A stretch of DNA of 64,000 bases from Gemmataceae bacterium (GCA_901538445.1 LR594584.1:2095681-2159680), one strand, 5' to 3'. Numbered from the stretch's first letter, positions 24,498 to 33,992 are shown. Translations and numbers: made by a program. The notes: generated from the sequence alone by a model not told the origin.

Positions 24498-27400
24498 GTG
24501 AACTCGGGGGCGGGTATGGGCGAGACGGGGGCGGCGGACCGGGCGGCGTGGGAGGGCGAGATGTTCCGCCTGTTGGCCGAGAACGTCGTCGACTACGCCG
24601 TGTTCATCGTGGACCCGCACCGGCACGTCCTCACGTGGAGCAAGGGGGCCGAGCGGCTCATCGGGTTCACCGAGGGGGAGATCGTCGGCCAGAAGTGCGA
24701 CCGGTTCTTCACCCCCGAGGACGTGGCGGCGGGCGTCCCCCAAAAGGAACTGGACGAGGCCCTCGCCGCCGGCACGGGGGGCGACGACCGCTGGTACGTC
24801 CGGGGCGACGGCCGCCGGTTCTGGTCGAGCGGGACGGTGACGCCGCTGCGGGGCCCCGGCGGCGCGGTCCGCGGGTTCGCCAAGATCATGCGGGACCGAA
24901 CCGCCCTGAAGCAGACCCAGGAGGCACGGGACGACGCCCTCGCCTACGCCGACGCCATCGTGGCCACCGTGCGGGAGCCGCTCGTGGTCCTCGACGGCGC
25001 CCTGCGGGTGCGGACCGCCAACCGCAGCTTCTACCAGACGTTCCGGGTCCGCCCCGGGGACACCGAGGGCCGGCTCCTCTACGACCTGGGCAACGGCCAG
25101 TGGGACATCCCGGCCCTGCGGACGCTCCTGGGCGAGGTCCTCCCCCGGGACGCGGCGTTCAACGACTTCGAGGTCGCCCACGACTTCCCCGGCATCGGCC
25201 CGAAGGTGATGCTCCTGAACGCCCGCAAGCTGTGGCGGGAGGGGAACCACACCGAACTCATCCTGCTGGCCGTTGAGGACGTGACCCCGCTCCGCGAGGC
25301 CGAGCGGGCCGGGCGGGAGGCCGAGGCCCGGTTCGCCGAGATGGTCAAGAACGTCCGCGACCACTCGATCTTCCTGACCGACCCCGACGGCGTGATCACG
25401 TCGTGGAACGTCGCCGCCGAGCGGATCATCGGGTACACCGAGGCCGAGGCGGTCGGGAGCCACTTCGCCCTGATCTTCACCCCCGAGGACGTCGGGGCCG
25501 GCGTGCCCGGGGACGAACTGCGGCAGGCCCGGGAGCACGGGCGGGCCGAGGACGAGCGGTGGCACCGGCGGAAGGACGGCACCTTGTTCTGGGCGCTGGG
25601 GATCGTGACCCCCTTGCACGACCCGGCCGGCCGGCTGTCGGGGTACTCGAAGATCCTCCGCGACATGACGGACTGGAAGCGGGCGGACGAGGCCCGGCGG
25701 GAGAGCGAGGAGCGGTTCGCCCGGTTCATGGAGCACCTGCCCGGCCTCGCCTGGGTCAAGGACGGGCGCGGGCGGTACGTGTACGCCAACGACGCCGCCG
25801 TGGCCGCGTTCGGCAGGCCCCGGGCGGGCCTCTACGGCCGGTCCGACGAGGAGGTGTTCCCGCCCGACACCGCCCGCCAGTTCCGGGAGAACGACCTCCG
25901 GGCCGCCGCCGCCGGGACCGGGATCCGGGCGGTCGAGACCCTGCAGCACGGGGACGGGGTGGTCCGGCACTCCCTCGTCAGCAAGTTCCAGGTCCCCGGC
26001 CCGAGCGGGGGGCCGGGGCTGGTGGGCGGGGTGGCGATCGACATCACCGAGGAGGTGCGGACCCGGGCCGTCCTGGAGGAATCGGAGGAGCGGTTCCGGG
26101 CCACGTTCGAGCAGGCGGCGGTCGGGATCGCCCACGTCGCGACGGACGGGCGGTGGCTGCGGGTCAACCGCAAGCTGTGCGACATCGTGGGGTACGCCCC
26201 CGACGAGTTGCTCCGGCTGACGTTCCAGGACATCACCCACCCGGAGGACGTCGGGGCCGACCTGGCCCAACTCCGCCGGCTGCTGGCCGGCGAGATCGCC
26301 ACCTACGCGATGGAGAAGCGGTACTTCCGCAAGGACCGCCGCACCATCTGGATCAACCTGACCGTCGCCCTCGCCCGCACCCCCGCGGGCGAGCCGAAGT
26401 ACCTGATCTCGGTGGTGGAGGACATTACCCAGAGGAAGGCCGTCGAGGACGCCCTGCTGGAGAGCGAGCGGAAGTACCGCACCCTGTTCGAGAACATGGC
26501 CGAGGAGGTCCACTACTGGCGGGTCGAGCGGGACGACCGGGGGCGGGTTGTGACCTGGCGGCTGGTGGACGCCAACCCGCCCGCACTCAGGACCTGGGGC
26601 AAGTCCCTGGACGAGATCAGGGGCCGGACGACGGACGAGATCTTCGGCCCCGGCAGCACCGACCACTACCGGGACGTGGTGCGGAAGATCACGACCGAGG
26701 GCGTGCCGCACGCCTTCGAGGACTACTTCCCGGCCCTCGACCGGCACTTCCGGTTCACCAGCGTGCCGGTCGGGGACCACTTCATCACCACCGGGGCGGA
26801 CATCACCGCCATCCAGAGGGCCCACGAGTCGCTGCGGCAGAGCGAGGACCGCTACCGGGCCGTCCTGGAGTCCATCACCGACGCCTTCTTCGCCGTGGGC
26901 CGCGACTGGACGTTCACTTACGTCAACCGCCAGGCCGAGCGGGTGCTGGACCGGACGCCGGGCGACCTCATCGGCAGGAGCATCTGGGGGGAGTACCCCG
27001 GCCTGGCCGGCAGTCAGTTCGAGCGGGCCTACCGCCGGGTCATGGCCGAGCGGGTCACGGCCACGGTCGCGGCGTACTACCCGGACCACGACCGCTGGTA
27101 CGAGGTCCACGTCTACCCCGCCGAGGGCGGCATCTCGGTCTACTTCCGGGACGTGTCGGAGCGGGTGCGGGCCGACGAGGCGCTGCGGGCCAGCGAGGAG
27201 CGGTTCCGCACGCTGTTCGAGGCGATGGACGAGGGGTACTGCGTCATCGAGATGATCTTCGACCCGCCCGGCGGCGACCGGGCGGTGGACTACCGGTTCC
27301 TGGAAGTGAACCCGGCGTTCGAGGCCCAGGCCGGGATGCGGGGGGTGGTCGGGCGGCGGATGCGGGAGTTCGTCGCGGACATCGAGGACCACTGGCTGGC

Positions 27401-29474
27401 GAACTACGGGCGGGTGGCGTTGACGGGCGAGCCGGTGCGGTTCGCCAACGAGTACACGGGCCTGAACCGGTGGTTTGAAGTGTACGCCTTCCGGGTCGGG
27501 GGCGAGGGCAGCCGCCGGGTCGGCGTCCTGTTCACCGACACCACCGCCCGCGTCCGGGCCGACGCCGCGCTGCGGGAGAGCGAGGAGCGGCTGCGGACCC
27601 TGAGCGACAACCTGCCCCTCGGGGCCGTGTACCAGGTGGTCGCCGGACCGGACGGCGGGCGGAAGTTCCTGTACGCCAGTGCCGGCATCGAGCGGCTGTT
27701 CGGGGTCTCGCCCGCCGAGGCGATGGCCGACGCCGGCAGCCTGTACGGCTTGGTCCACGAGGACGACCGGCCCCGCGTGGCCGCTGCGGAGGCGGTCGCC
27801 CTCCGCGACCTGTCCCCCTACGAGTGCGAGTTCCGATCCCGCACCCGGTCGGGCGGCGTGCGGTGGGTGCAGGCCCGGTCGGCCCCCCGCCGGCTGCCGG
27901 ACGGGGCGGTGGTGTGGGAGGGGATCGTCGCGGACGTGACCGACCGGAAGCGGGCCGAGCGGGAGGCCCAGGTCCACCGGGACCGACTCGACCTCGTGGT
28001 GAACTCGGTGGACGTCGGGCTGTGGTACTGCGACCTGCCGTTCGACCGCCTGGTCTGGAACGCGAAGGTGAAGGAGCACTTCGGCCTGCCGCCGGACCAC
28101 GACGTGACCATCGGCACGTTCTACGACCGGCTGCACCCCGACGACCGGGAGCGGACGCGGGGGGCCATCGAGGCCTCGATCCGCGACCGCGCCGGGTACG
28201 ACATCGAGTACCGCACGGTCGGGCTCGACGGGCGGGAGCGGTGGGTGCGGGCCATCGGGCGGACGTTCTACGCCCCGTCCGGGGAGCCGGTCAGCTTCGA
28301 CGGGATCACGGTGGACGTGACCGCCCGGGTGCGGCAGGAGCACGCCCTCAAGGACGCCGACCGGCGGAAGGACGAGTTCCTGGCGACCCTGGCCCACGAG
28401 CTCCGCAACCCGCTCGCCCCGCTCCGCAACGGCCTCCAGGTGATGAAGCTGGCGGCGGGGAACGCCGCGGCGGTGGAGAAGGCCCGGGCCATGATGGAGC
28501 GGCAACTCGGCCAGATGGTCCACCTGATCGACGACCTCCTGGACGTGTCCCGGATCACCCGCGGGAAGCTCCGGCTCCGCCGCGAGCGGGTCGAACTCGA
28601 GTCCGTCGTGCGGGCGGCGGTGGAGACCGCCCGCCCGGTGATCGAGGCGTCCGGCCACGAGTTCACCGCGGCCCTCCCGCCCGGGCCCGTGTACCTGGAC
28701 GCCGACCCGGTCCGGCTGGCCCAGGTGCTCTCGAACCTCCTGACCAACGCGGCCAAGTACACCGGGCGGGGCGGGCGCATCCAACTGACCGCGGTCCGGG
28801 TCGGGGGGGAGGTCGCCGTGTCGGTGGCGGACACCGGGATCGGAATCGCCCCCGAGCACCTGCCGCGGCTCTTCGAGATGTTCTCGCAGGTGTCGTCGGC
28901 CCTGGAGCGGAGCCAGGGCGGGCTGGGCATCGGCCTGGCCCTGGTGCGGGGCCTGGTCGAGATGCACGGCGGCACCGTCGGGGCCCGCAGCGAGGGGCCG
29001 GGCAAGGGGAGCGAGTTCGTCGTCCGGCTGCCGGTCGCGGACGGGCCGCCCGCCCGGCGGGAGCCCGGGGCCGGCCGCGAGCCGGCGTCGGCCGGGCCCG
29101 GCCGACGCGTCCTGGTGGCGGACGACAACCGGGACGCCGCCGACTCGCTGGCCATGATGCTGCGGCTCCGCGGGCACGAGGTCCACACGGCCTACGACGG
29201 GCGGGCGGCGGTCGAGGCGGCGGCCCGACTCCGGCCCGACGTGGCCGTTCTCGACATCGGGATGCCGGGGCTGACCGGGTACGACGCGGCCCGCCGCATC
29301 CGTGCCGAGTCGTGGGGGCGTGACATGACCCTGGTGGCCGTGACCGGCTGGGGTCAGGAGGAGGACAAGCGGCGGGCGACCGAGGCCGGGTTCGACCGCC
29401 ACCTGACCAAGCCGGTCGACCCCGCCGCCCTGGAGGAGTTCCTCGCCGGCCCGGCGAGCGACGACGCGCGGTGA
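24498..29474 (+). CDS. Soluble hybrid histidine kinase with ten PAS domains and a receiver
   Basis: This encodes 1658 residues from GTG 24498, or 1652 from ATG 24516. Ten PAS modules follow each other, each beginning like RFRTLFEAMDEG and ending like VRDITERKRA, to about residue 1285. Then come HisKA with DEFLATLAHELRNPLAPLRNG (His1300), HATPase_c (LSNLLTNAAKYT; DTGIGIAPEHLPRLFEMF; GGLGIGLALVRGLVEMHGG) and a receiver with phospho-acceptor Asp1586 in VLDIGMPGLTGYD plus switch Lys in LTKPVD. No membrane segment is seen, so it should sense cytosolic signals. No output regulator is adjacent. Its bias to GGG/CGG codons is stronger than that of its neighbours. Confidence 0.96.
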   Translation: MNSGAGMGETGAADRAAWEGEMFRLLAENVVDYAVFIVDPHRHVLTWSKGAERLIGFTEGEIVGQKCDRFFTPEDVAAGVPQKELDEALAAGTGGDDRWYVRGDGRRFWSSGTVTPLRGPGGAVRGFAKIMRDRTALKQTQEARDDALAYADAIVATVREPLVVLDGALRVRTANRSFYQTFRVRPGDTEGRLLYDLGNGQWDIPALRTLLGEVLPRDAAFNDFEVAHDFPGIGPKVMLLNARKLWREGNHTELILLAVEDVTPLREAERAGREAEARFAEMVKNVRDHSIFLTDPDGVITSWNVAAERIIGYTEAEAVGSHFALIFTPEDVGAGVPGDELRQAREHGRAEDERWHRRKDGTLFWALGIVTPLHDPAGRLSGYSKILRDMTDWKRADEARRESEERFARFMEHLPGLAWVKDGRGRYVYANDAAVAAFGRPRAGLYGRSDEEVFPPDTARQFRENDLRAAAAGTGIRAVETLQHGDGVVRHSLVSKFQVPGPSGGPGLVGGVAIDITEEVRTRAVLEESEERFRATFEQAAVGIAHVATDGRWLRVNRKLCDIVGYAPDELLRLTFQDITHPEDVGADLAQLRRLLAGEIATYAMEKRYFRKDRRTIWINLTVALARTPAGEPKYLISVVEDITQRKAVEDALLESERKYRTLFENMAEEVHYWRVERDDRGRVVTWRLVDANPPALRTWGKSLDEIRGRTTDEIFGPGSTDHYRDVVRKITTEGVPHAFEDYFPALDRHFRFTSVPVGDHFITTGADITAIQRAHESLRQSEDRYRAVLESITDAFFAVGRDWTFTYVNRQAERVLDRTPGDLIGRSIWGEYPGLAGSQFERAYRRVMAERVTATVAAYYPDHDRWYEVHVYPAEGGISVYFRDVSERVRADEALRASEERFRTLFEAMDEGYCVIEMIFDPPGGDRAVDYRFLEVNPAFEAQAGMRGVVGRRMREFVADIEDHWLANYGRVALTGEPVRFANEYTGLNRWFEVYAFRVGGEGSRRVGVLFTDTTARVRADAALRESEERLRTLSDNLPLGAVYQVVAGPDGGRKFLYASAGIERLFGVSPAEAMADAGSLYGLVHEDDRPRVAAAEAVALRDLSPYECEFRSRTRSGGVRWVQARSAPRRLPDGAVVWEGIVADVTDRKRAEREAQVHRDRLDLVVNSVDVGLWYCDLPFDRLVWNAKVKEHFGLPPDHDVTIGTFYDRLHPDDRERTRGAIEASIRDRAGYDIEYRTVGLDGRERWVRAIGRTFYAPSGEPVSFDGITVDVTARVRQEHALKDADRRKDEFLATLAHELRNPLAPLRNGLQVMKLAAGNAAAVEKARAMMERQLGQMVHLIDDLLDVSRITRGKLRLRRERVELESVVRAAVETARPVIEASGHEFTAALPPGPVYLDADPVRLAQVLSNLLTNAAKYTGRGGRIQLTAVRVGGEVAVSVADTGIGIAPEHLPRLFEMFSQVSSALERSQGGLGIGLALVRGLVEMHGGTVGARSEGPGKGSEFVVRLPVADGPPARREPGAGREPASAGPGRRVLVADDNRDAADSLAMMLRLRGHEVHTAYDGRAAVEAAARLRPDVAVLDIGMPGLTGYDAARRIRAESWGRDMTLVAVTGWGQEEDKRRATEAGFDRHLTKPVDPAALEEFLAGPASDDAR

Positions 29475-29673
29475 GGGGCAACTCGTGGGGGCAGGCCGAT
29501 GTCACAGGACGGGCACTGGGGCGGAGTCCCGAACCGGGAGGCCGGGGCCCGCTGGACCAGGCGGCCGGGACTGCTCCGCCAAAGGCCGGTGAACTCGTGC
29601 CCGGTCTCGGAGTGGCTTTCGGCGTCCCGGGCCGTCGCTGTGTGTCGCGGGTCGCTTCACGGCCCGCAGACGC
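29475..29673. other. Non-coding gap, nothing recognised
   Basis: Between the PAS kinase stop and the terminator of tRNA-Sec I see no supported gene, repeat family or promoter. Confidence 0.5.
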
Positions 29674-29696
29674 AGAAACCCCGGCTCTCGCCGGGG
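29674..29696 (-). terminator. Rho-independent terminator downstream of tRNA-Sec
   Basis: On the minus strand CCCCGGC-GAGA-GCCGGGG forms a 7-bp GC hairpin (29679-29696) followed by TTTCT. It lies 22 bp after the 3' end of tRNA-Sec. Confidence 0.8.
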
Positions 29697-29718
29697 TGGG
29701 CGTCGTTTCTGTTCGGAG

Positions 29719-29813
29719 CGGGAGTGTATCGGAATCGAACCGACTGGGGGCGTTGTTCACACCCCCCACAGGTTTTGAAGACCAGGGCCGGCACCAGCCG
29801 TGCGAACACTCCC
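29719..29813 (-). tRNA. selC: tRNA-Sec (TCA), selenocysteine
   Basis: This is a 95-nt structure. The acceptor is 8 bp, GGGAGTGT/ACACTCCC. The D-stem is GCaCGGC-TGGT-GCCGGC (6 bp, one bulged A, 4-nt loop). The anticodon arm is CTGGT-CTTCAAA-ACCTG with anticodon TCA and one T-T mismatch. The long variable arm has stem TGGGGG/CCCCCA. The T-arm is GTCGG-TTCGATT-CCGAT, with discriminator G. The 8+5 acceptor/T stack, 6-bp D-stem, long variable arm and TCA anticodon are diagnostic of bacterial selC. CCA is not encoded. It lies 12 bp after a lipoprotein gene and may be co-transcribed with it. selA, selB and selD are not in the window. Confidence 0.95.
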
Positions 29814-29825
29814 GAGGGCGGGGGG

Positions 29826-30746
29826 TTACTGCGCGGTGATGCTCTCGACGAGCCACTGCCCGGCGGTCGGACCCTTCACCAGCTTCAAGAGGTAGGCGGT
29901 CTTCGCGCCGCCGGCCTTCGTCACCTCCACCTTGTACCCGTCGCCCGCCGGCGCCACCGACACCGCCTCGGCCCCGCCGCCGATCGCCGACAGCTTCAGT
30001 CCGAGTTGCGCCGGGCTGTGGTCGAACCCGTGCGCCTTGTCGCCGTCGAACGGCGGGGCCAGCGACGCCCGCAGCGCCGGGGCCAGCCCCGCGGCGACCG
30101 CCGCGGTCCGCTGCTCGGGGGACAGCGCGTCCCGGTCGGAGATCGCCGCGGCCACGGCCGTCGCCGCGAACGCCCGGAGCAGCGGGTCGGCCCCGCCCGC
30201 GGCCGCCGGGGCCGTTGCGGGCACCGACGACAGCGACAGCCAGTCGGCCTTCCACGCGCCGCCCTCGCGGACCATCCGCAGGAAGTACGTCCCGCCGGTG
30301 AAGCTGCCGCGGAACACCGCCACGTCGCCGGCCTGCGACGACTCGGACATCGGTCCCATGCCGGTGAGCTTCGACCCGACCCGCCGCAGCCACGACTCGG
30401 CCGCGTCGGCGCTGTACCCCTTCTCCTTGTCGCTGGGGAACTCGACCGGCAGGCCGACGAGCTTCACGAACCCGGCCGAGAGCTGGCCGGCCTTCGCGGT
30501 CCCGGCCCCGACCGCGGTGAGGAAGTCCACCGCGTCCTTGCCGACGCCGGCCTTGGTATCGACCCGCTCGGGGGCCTTCACCTCGGGGGCCGGGTTCGTG
30601 TTGGCGACCGGGTTCGGGGTCGCGCCGCCGTCCTTTTTCTCGGCCTTGTCGGACGCGGGCTTCTTCTTGTTGCACGCGGGCAGCGCGAGGCACAGGCCGG
30701 CCGCCAGCGCGAGCGCGGCGACGGGGCGGAACGATCGGGTGGTCAT
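29826..30746 (-). CDS. Predicted lipoprotein, unknown function
   Basis: This encodes 306 residues from ATG 30746. The N-terminus MTTRSFRPVAALALAAGLCL leads to lipobox LPAC (Cys25), followed by a Lys/Pro/Asn linker (KKKPASDKAEKKDGG) to about 60. The rest is one or two alpha/beta domains with FRGSFTGGTYFLRMVREGGAWKA, recalling the accessory domains that plug beta-sandwich lipoproteins, and a C-terminal YLLKLVKGPTAGQWLVESI. No enzyme motif is seen. It probably sits in the outer or cytoplasmic membrane facing the periplasm. It is transcribed in the same direction as tRNA-Sec just downstream and sucC upstream. Confidence 0.82.
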   Translation of the reverse strand: MTTRSFRPVAALALAAGLCLALPACNKKKPASDKAEKKDGGATPNPVANTNPAPEVKAPERVDTKAGVGKDAVDFLTAVGAGTAKAGQLSAGFVKLVGLPVEFPSDKEKGYSADAAESWLRRVGSKLTGMGPMSESSQAGDVAVFRGSFTGGTYFLRMVREGGAWKADWLSLSSVPATAPAAAGGADPLLRAFAATAVAAAISDRDALSPEQRTAAVAAGLAPALRASLAPPFDGDKAHGFDHSPAQLGLKLSAIGGGAEAVSVAPAGDGYKVEVTKAGGAKTAYLLKLVKGPTAGQWLVESITAQ

Positions 30747-30907
30747 GGGTGCGGGCTCCGTCCGGAGTAGAGGGGTCGGGTGTTCGGGGGTGCGGCGGCC
30801 GGGGCCGGGCCGGGGAGAGTGAACGGGCCGGCGACGCGGACGGGGCCGGCCGCTCGACCGCGGCACCCGGCCGGCGGACCCGCGACCGACCCCGTGGTGG
30901 TTCTCGC

Positions 30908-32104
30908 TTACTTGCTCAGTTCGACGATCAGCTTGGCGGCGGCGGTCAGGTCGGTCGCGGTCTTGAGGGTCGGCAGGTCGGCGGCCGCGGCCTTCAGGAT
31001 CTCGCGGGCCTTCTCGACCTCGTTGCCCTCCAGCCGCACCACCACGGGGATCTTGAACCCGACCTCCTTGCCGGCCTTGACCAGCGCGTTGGCGATCGTC
31101 GCGCAGCTCGCGATCCCGCCGAACACGTTGACCAGGATGCCCTTCACCTTGGGGTCCGACAGGATGATGCGGAACGCCTCGATCGCGCCCTCGGCGGTCA
31201 CGCCGCCGCCCACGTCGAGGAAGTTGGCCGGGTTGCCCCCGTGGTACTTCACGATGTCCATGGTGCCCATCGCGAGCCCGGCCCCGTTGACCAGGCACCC
31301 GATGTTGCCGTCGAGCTGGATGAAGTTCAGCGCCGCCTTCGCGGCCCGCACTTCGGCCGGGTTCTCCTCGCTCAGGTCGCGGAGCGCCTCGACGTCCTTG
31401 TGGCGGAACAGGGCGTTGTCGTCGAAGTCGATCTTCGCGTCGAGCACGACCACGTCGCCCTTCTTGGTGACGGCGAGCGGGTTGATCTCGGCGAGGCTCG
31501 CGTCCTTGTCGAGGAACACCTTCGACAGCGCCATCATGATCTTCTCGGCCTTGCCCACCTGCTCGCCGGTGAACCCGAGGTCGTAGGCGACGCGGCGGGC
31601 CTGGAACGGGAGCAGGCCGGTCTCGGGCGAGATGGCGACCTTGAGGATCTTCTCGGGGTGGTGGTGCGCGACCTCCTCGATGTCCATGCCGCCCTCGGCG
31701 CTGGCCATGAGGATCGGCACGCCGGAGGCCCGGTCGAGGACGACGGCGACGTAGAACTCCTTGGCCGGTTCGGCGTCGGCCTGGACGATCAGCGTCTTGA
31801 TCGGCTGCCCCTCGGGGCCGGTCTGCTTGGTGACGAGCGGGTGGGCGAGCATCGCGGCGGCGACGGCCTTCGCCTTCTCCTTGGTGGGGCAGAACTTGAC
31901 CCCGCCGAGCTTGTCGGCGTAGCCCTTGAGCTGGCCGGCCCCGCGGCCCCCGGCGTGGATCTGCGCCTTGACCATCGCGCCGGTGCCGCCGAGCTGCTCG
32001 AACGCGGCGGCGGCCTCGTCCGGGGTGGTGGCGACGATGTGCCGCGGGATCGTGGCGCCCGCGGCGGCGAGCAGCTCCTTGGCCTGGTACTCGTGAATCT
32101 TCAT
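30908..32104 (-). CDS. sucC: Succinyl-CoA ligase (ADP-forming) beta subunit
   Basis: This encodes 398 residues from ATG 32104, the length of bacterial SucC. MKIHEYQAKELLAAAGA is the classic start. ATP-grasp elements follow: KAQIHAGGRGAGQLKG, LAEINPLAVTKKGDVVVLDAKIDFDDNA (metal site) and NFLDVGGGVTAEGAIEAF. The terminal GILVNVFGGIASCATIANALV and VVRLEGNEVEKAREIL belong to the CoA-ligase fold. It makes succinate and ATP from succinyl-CoA in the TCA cycle. sucD normally follows directly but does not here; the lipoprotein gene is downstream instead. Confidence 0.97.
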   Translation of the reverse strand: MKIHEYQAKELLAAAGATIPRHIVATTPDEAAAAFEQLGGTGAMVKAQIHAGGRGAGQLKGYADKLGGVKFCPTKEKAKAVAAAMLAHPLVTKQTGPEGQPIKTLIVQADAEPAKEFYVAVVLDRASGVPILMASAEGGMDIEEVAHHHPEKILKVAISPETGLLPFQARRVAYDLGFTGEQVGKAEKIMMALSKVFLDKDASLAEINPLAVTKKGDVVVLDAKIDFDDNALFRHKDVEALRDLSEENPAEVRAAKAALNFIQLDGNIGCLVNGAGLAMGTMDIVKYHGGNPANFLDVGGGVTAEGAIEAFRIILSDPKVKGILVNVFGGIASCATIANALVKAGKEVGFKIPVVVRLEGNEVEKAREILKAAAADLPTLKTATDLTAAAKLIVELSK

Positions 32105-32262
32105 CGGCAACTCCGGCGGCCCGACTGGGGCGTGCGACAGGGGACGCGATCCCAGCCCGTTATATGCCCCCGGCGGCCGCCCGCACACCGACCCGCGGCG
32201 ACTCGCGGCCGCCCCCGCGGGCTGGAATTGGCCGGGCCGCCTGCTACCATGAGGGGGTCCGG

Positions 32263-32335
32263 GCGCCTGTAGCTCAGTCGGTAGAGCACGAGACTTTTAA
32301 TCTTGTGGTCGAGGGTTCGATCCCCTCCGGGCGCA
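32263..32335 (+). tRNA. tRNA-Lys (TTT), island integration site
   Basis: This is a 73-nt cloverleaf: acceptor GCGCCTG/CGGGCGC, D-arm GCTC-AGTCGGTA-GAGC, anticodon arm CGAGA-CTTTTAA-TCTTG (TTT), T-arm GAGGG-TTCGATC-CCCTC, discriminator A. CCA is not encoded. The neighbouring integrase reading frame runs into its 3' half from the other side, the normal signature of a tRNA used as attB. Confidence 0.96.
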
Positions 32336-33992
32336 CTTCAGCGGATCGACGCGGGCCGGTGCCAATCAGCGCCGGCCCCTGCATTTCTAGGGCTTTCGTC
32401 ACACCTGCCCGCCCACCCTCCACAAACTGAAGGTTGCCAGACGGTGCCAATTGGTGCCCCGCAATGCCCCGCGTCACTACGCCCGGCACTACGCCCAAAC
32501 GGACAGAATCGTCCGGTTTCGCACCAGTGGTGCCAGTGGCCCGGAGTGCTTGATTTTGAGGGGAAGACGATACTGGCACGAGGCTCGGGAGCTTGTCCAC
32601 GGCCCCGGCGAGGTCGTAAAGGCGGCGGTGCGAGTACCGAGCGGTGAGGAGCGGCGTCGAGTGCCCGGCGAGTTCCTGGGCGGTCCGCAGATCGACCCCG
32701 TTCCGCCCCAGCATCGTCAGGTAGGTGTGCCGCAGCGCGTGGAAGTCGGCGTACTCCGGACCGTCCGGCCCTTCAACCGCGTAGGGGATGCCGACCGCTT
32801 CCAGGTCGGCCCGGAGCATCTCGGCCCCGCGGCGTTCCTTCGCCCACGTCCCGCCCCAGACGGGCACGCCCTCGGGCTTCCCGGCGAGGTACTGCCGGAG
32901 CACTTCCGCCACGTCCGCCGGTACGGGTTGAACCTTGGTCTTGCGGTTCTTGGCGAACCGGGCCGGGAGTGTCACCGTCGGGCCGTCGGGGCTCAGGTCG
33001 AAGTCGGCCGGGGTCAGGTTCGCCAGCGCGTTCGCCCGAAACCCGGTGCCCGACGCGGTGAGGTACAGGTGGAACCGGTCGTTGCCACCGAGCCCGCGGA
33101 ACGTGCGGTCGCTCGCACGGGTGGCGGTGAGCAACGCTTGGAGTTCACCCGTCGTCAGTTCTCGCCGGCCCCGGCGGACGTCCACGGCCGTATTCACGAG
33201 CGTCAGCGAATCGAGCGGATCGGACCCGATCCGCTTCAACTTCACGAGCCAGCGGGCGAACCCGCGGATGGCTACCGTGTACCGGTTCGCGGTCGTCGGC
33301 CCGGCCCCCTTGGCACCTTGCTCGGCAATGTGCTGGACCGTCGCCCGCGGTAGGCGGCGGTTCTTGCCGGTGCCCACGGTCGGCAGCCGGTGCCGTGCCA
33401 CGAACCGCCGCACGGCGTCCGGGGTGAGCCCGAGCAACTTCGCTGCGGCCGAGGACGAGAAAACGTCTCCGGGAGGCAGCGCCACGACGCGACTGGGCCG
33501 GCGTAGGTCGGCGAGGAACGCGGACACCTTCGCGGCGTCGAGGTCGGCCGGGTAGACGAACCGGCACGCGGCCATGATGGCGGACACCTTCGCAACCGTG
33601 GCCTTGTTGTGCTCCGAGACGTTTCCCTTCGCGTCGAGGTAGGCGGCGTAGTCCTTCAGGTGCTCGGCGAGCGGCCGCCGTGCGTGCTCTTCCGCGGGAT
33701 CAATTAGCCCGACCCGGACCCGCGACGCCTTGCGCTCCAACTCGGCGGCGAGTTGCTCGGTCGCCTTCAGGTCGGCGAACCCCTTGGTCCGCTTCACGGT
33801 GCCGTTCGCGCTCCGCAGGTCGAAGTACCAGCACTTCGACGGCCGCAGGTAGCCTCGCCCGTCCTTCGTGAGCGAACAGAGGATCGACCGGCCGCGGTCC
33901 TTCACCCGGACGTGCGGCTTACCCTCGTGGTCGAGGACGTCGGCGTCCGCGGGGAGCGGGCGGGTGCTGAACAGCTTGAAGGGCTTCGGCAT
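32274..33992 (-). CDS. Tyrosine recombinase (integrase) with inserted excisionase-like HTH
   Basis: This encodes 572 residues from ATG 33992. The catalytic set is visible: Arg319 (GTGFRANAL), His418-x-x-Arg421 (HALRHTY), His444 (GHSTPLL) and Tyr453 (ARYSH). The core-binding domain is TANRYTVAIRGFARWLVKLK (about 235-254). Between the N-terminal arm and this domain, residues about 178-225 form a MerR/excisionase-type winged helix (AAKLLGLTPDAVRRFVARH, then RRLPRATVQHIAEQ). The last about 20 codons lie in tRNA-Lys (RPEGIEPSTTRLKVSCS) and mark the att junction. It would catalyse site-specific integration and perhaps excision. Confidence 0.93.
   Translation of the reverse strand: MPKPFKLFSTRPLPADADVLDHEGKPHVRVKDRGRSILCSLTKDGRGYLRPSKCWYFDLRSANGTVKRTKGFADLKATEQLAAELERKASRVRVGLIDPAEEHARRPLAEHLKDYAAYLDAKGNVSEHNKATVAKVSAIMAACRFVYPADLDAAKVSAFLADLRRPSRVVALPPGDVFSSSAAAKLLGLTPDAVRRFVARHRLPTVGTGKNRRLPRATVQHIAEQGAKGAGPTTANRYTVAIRGFARWLVKLKRIGSDPLDSLTLVNTAVDVRRGRRELTTGELQALLTATRASDRTFRGLGGNDRFHLYLTASGTGFRANALANLTPADFDLSPDGPTVTLPARFAKNRKTKVQPVPADVAEVLRQYLAGKPEGVPVWGGTWAKERRGAEMLRADLEAVGIPYAVEGPDGPEYADFHALRHTYLTMLGRNGVDLRTAQELAGHSTPLLTARYSHRRLYDLAGAVDKLPSLVPVSSSPQNQALRATGTTGAKPDDSVRLGVVPGVVTRGIAGHQLAPSGNLQFVEGGRAGVTKALEMQGPALIGTGPRRSAEVRPEGIEPSTTRLKVSCSTD

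Noticed and set aside
24144..29402. A 1752-codon open frame antisense to the hybrid kinase, and other long antisense frames (for example opposite glnA and the DUF1592 gene)
   Set aside because: They mirror the codon-position GC pattern of the genes on the other strand. Their predicted proteins are Arg/Pro/Val/His-rich without domains.
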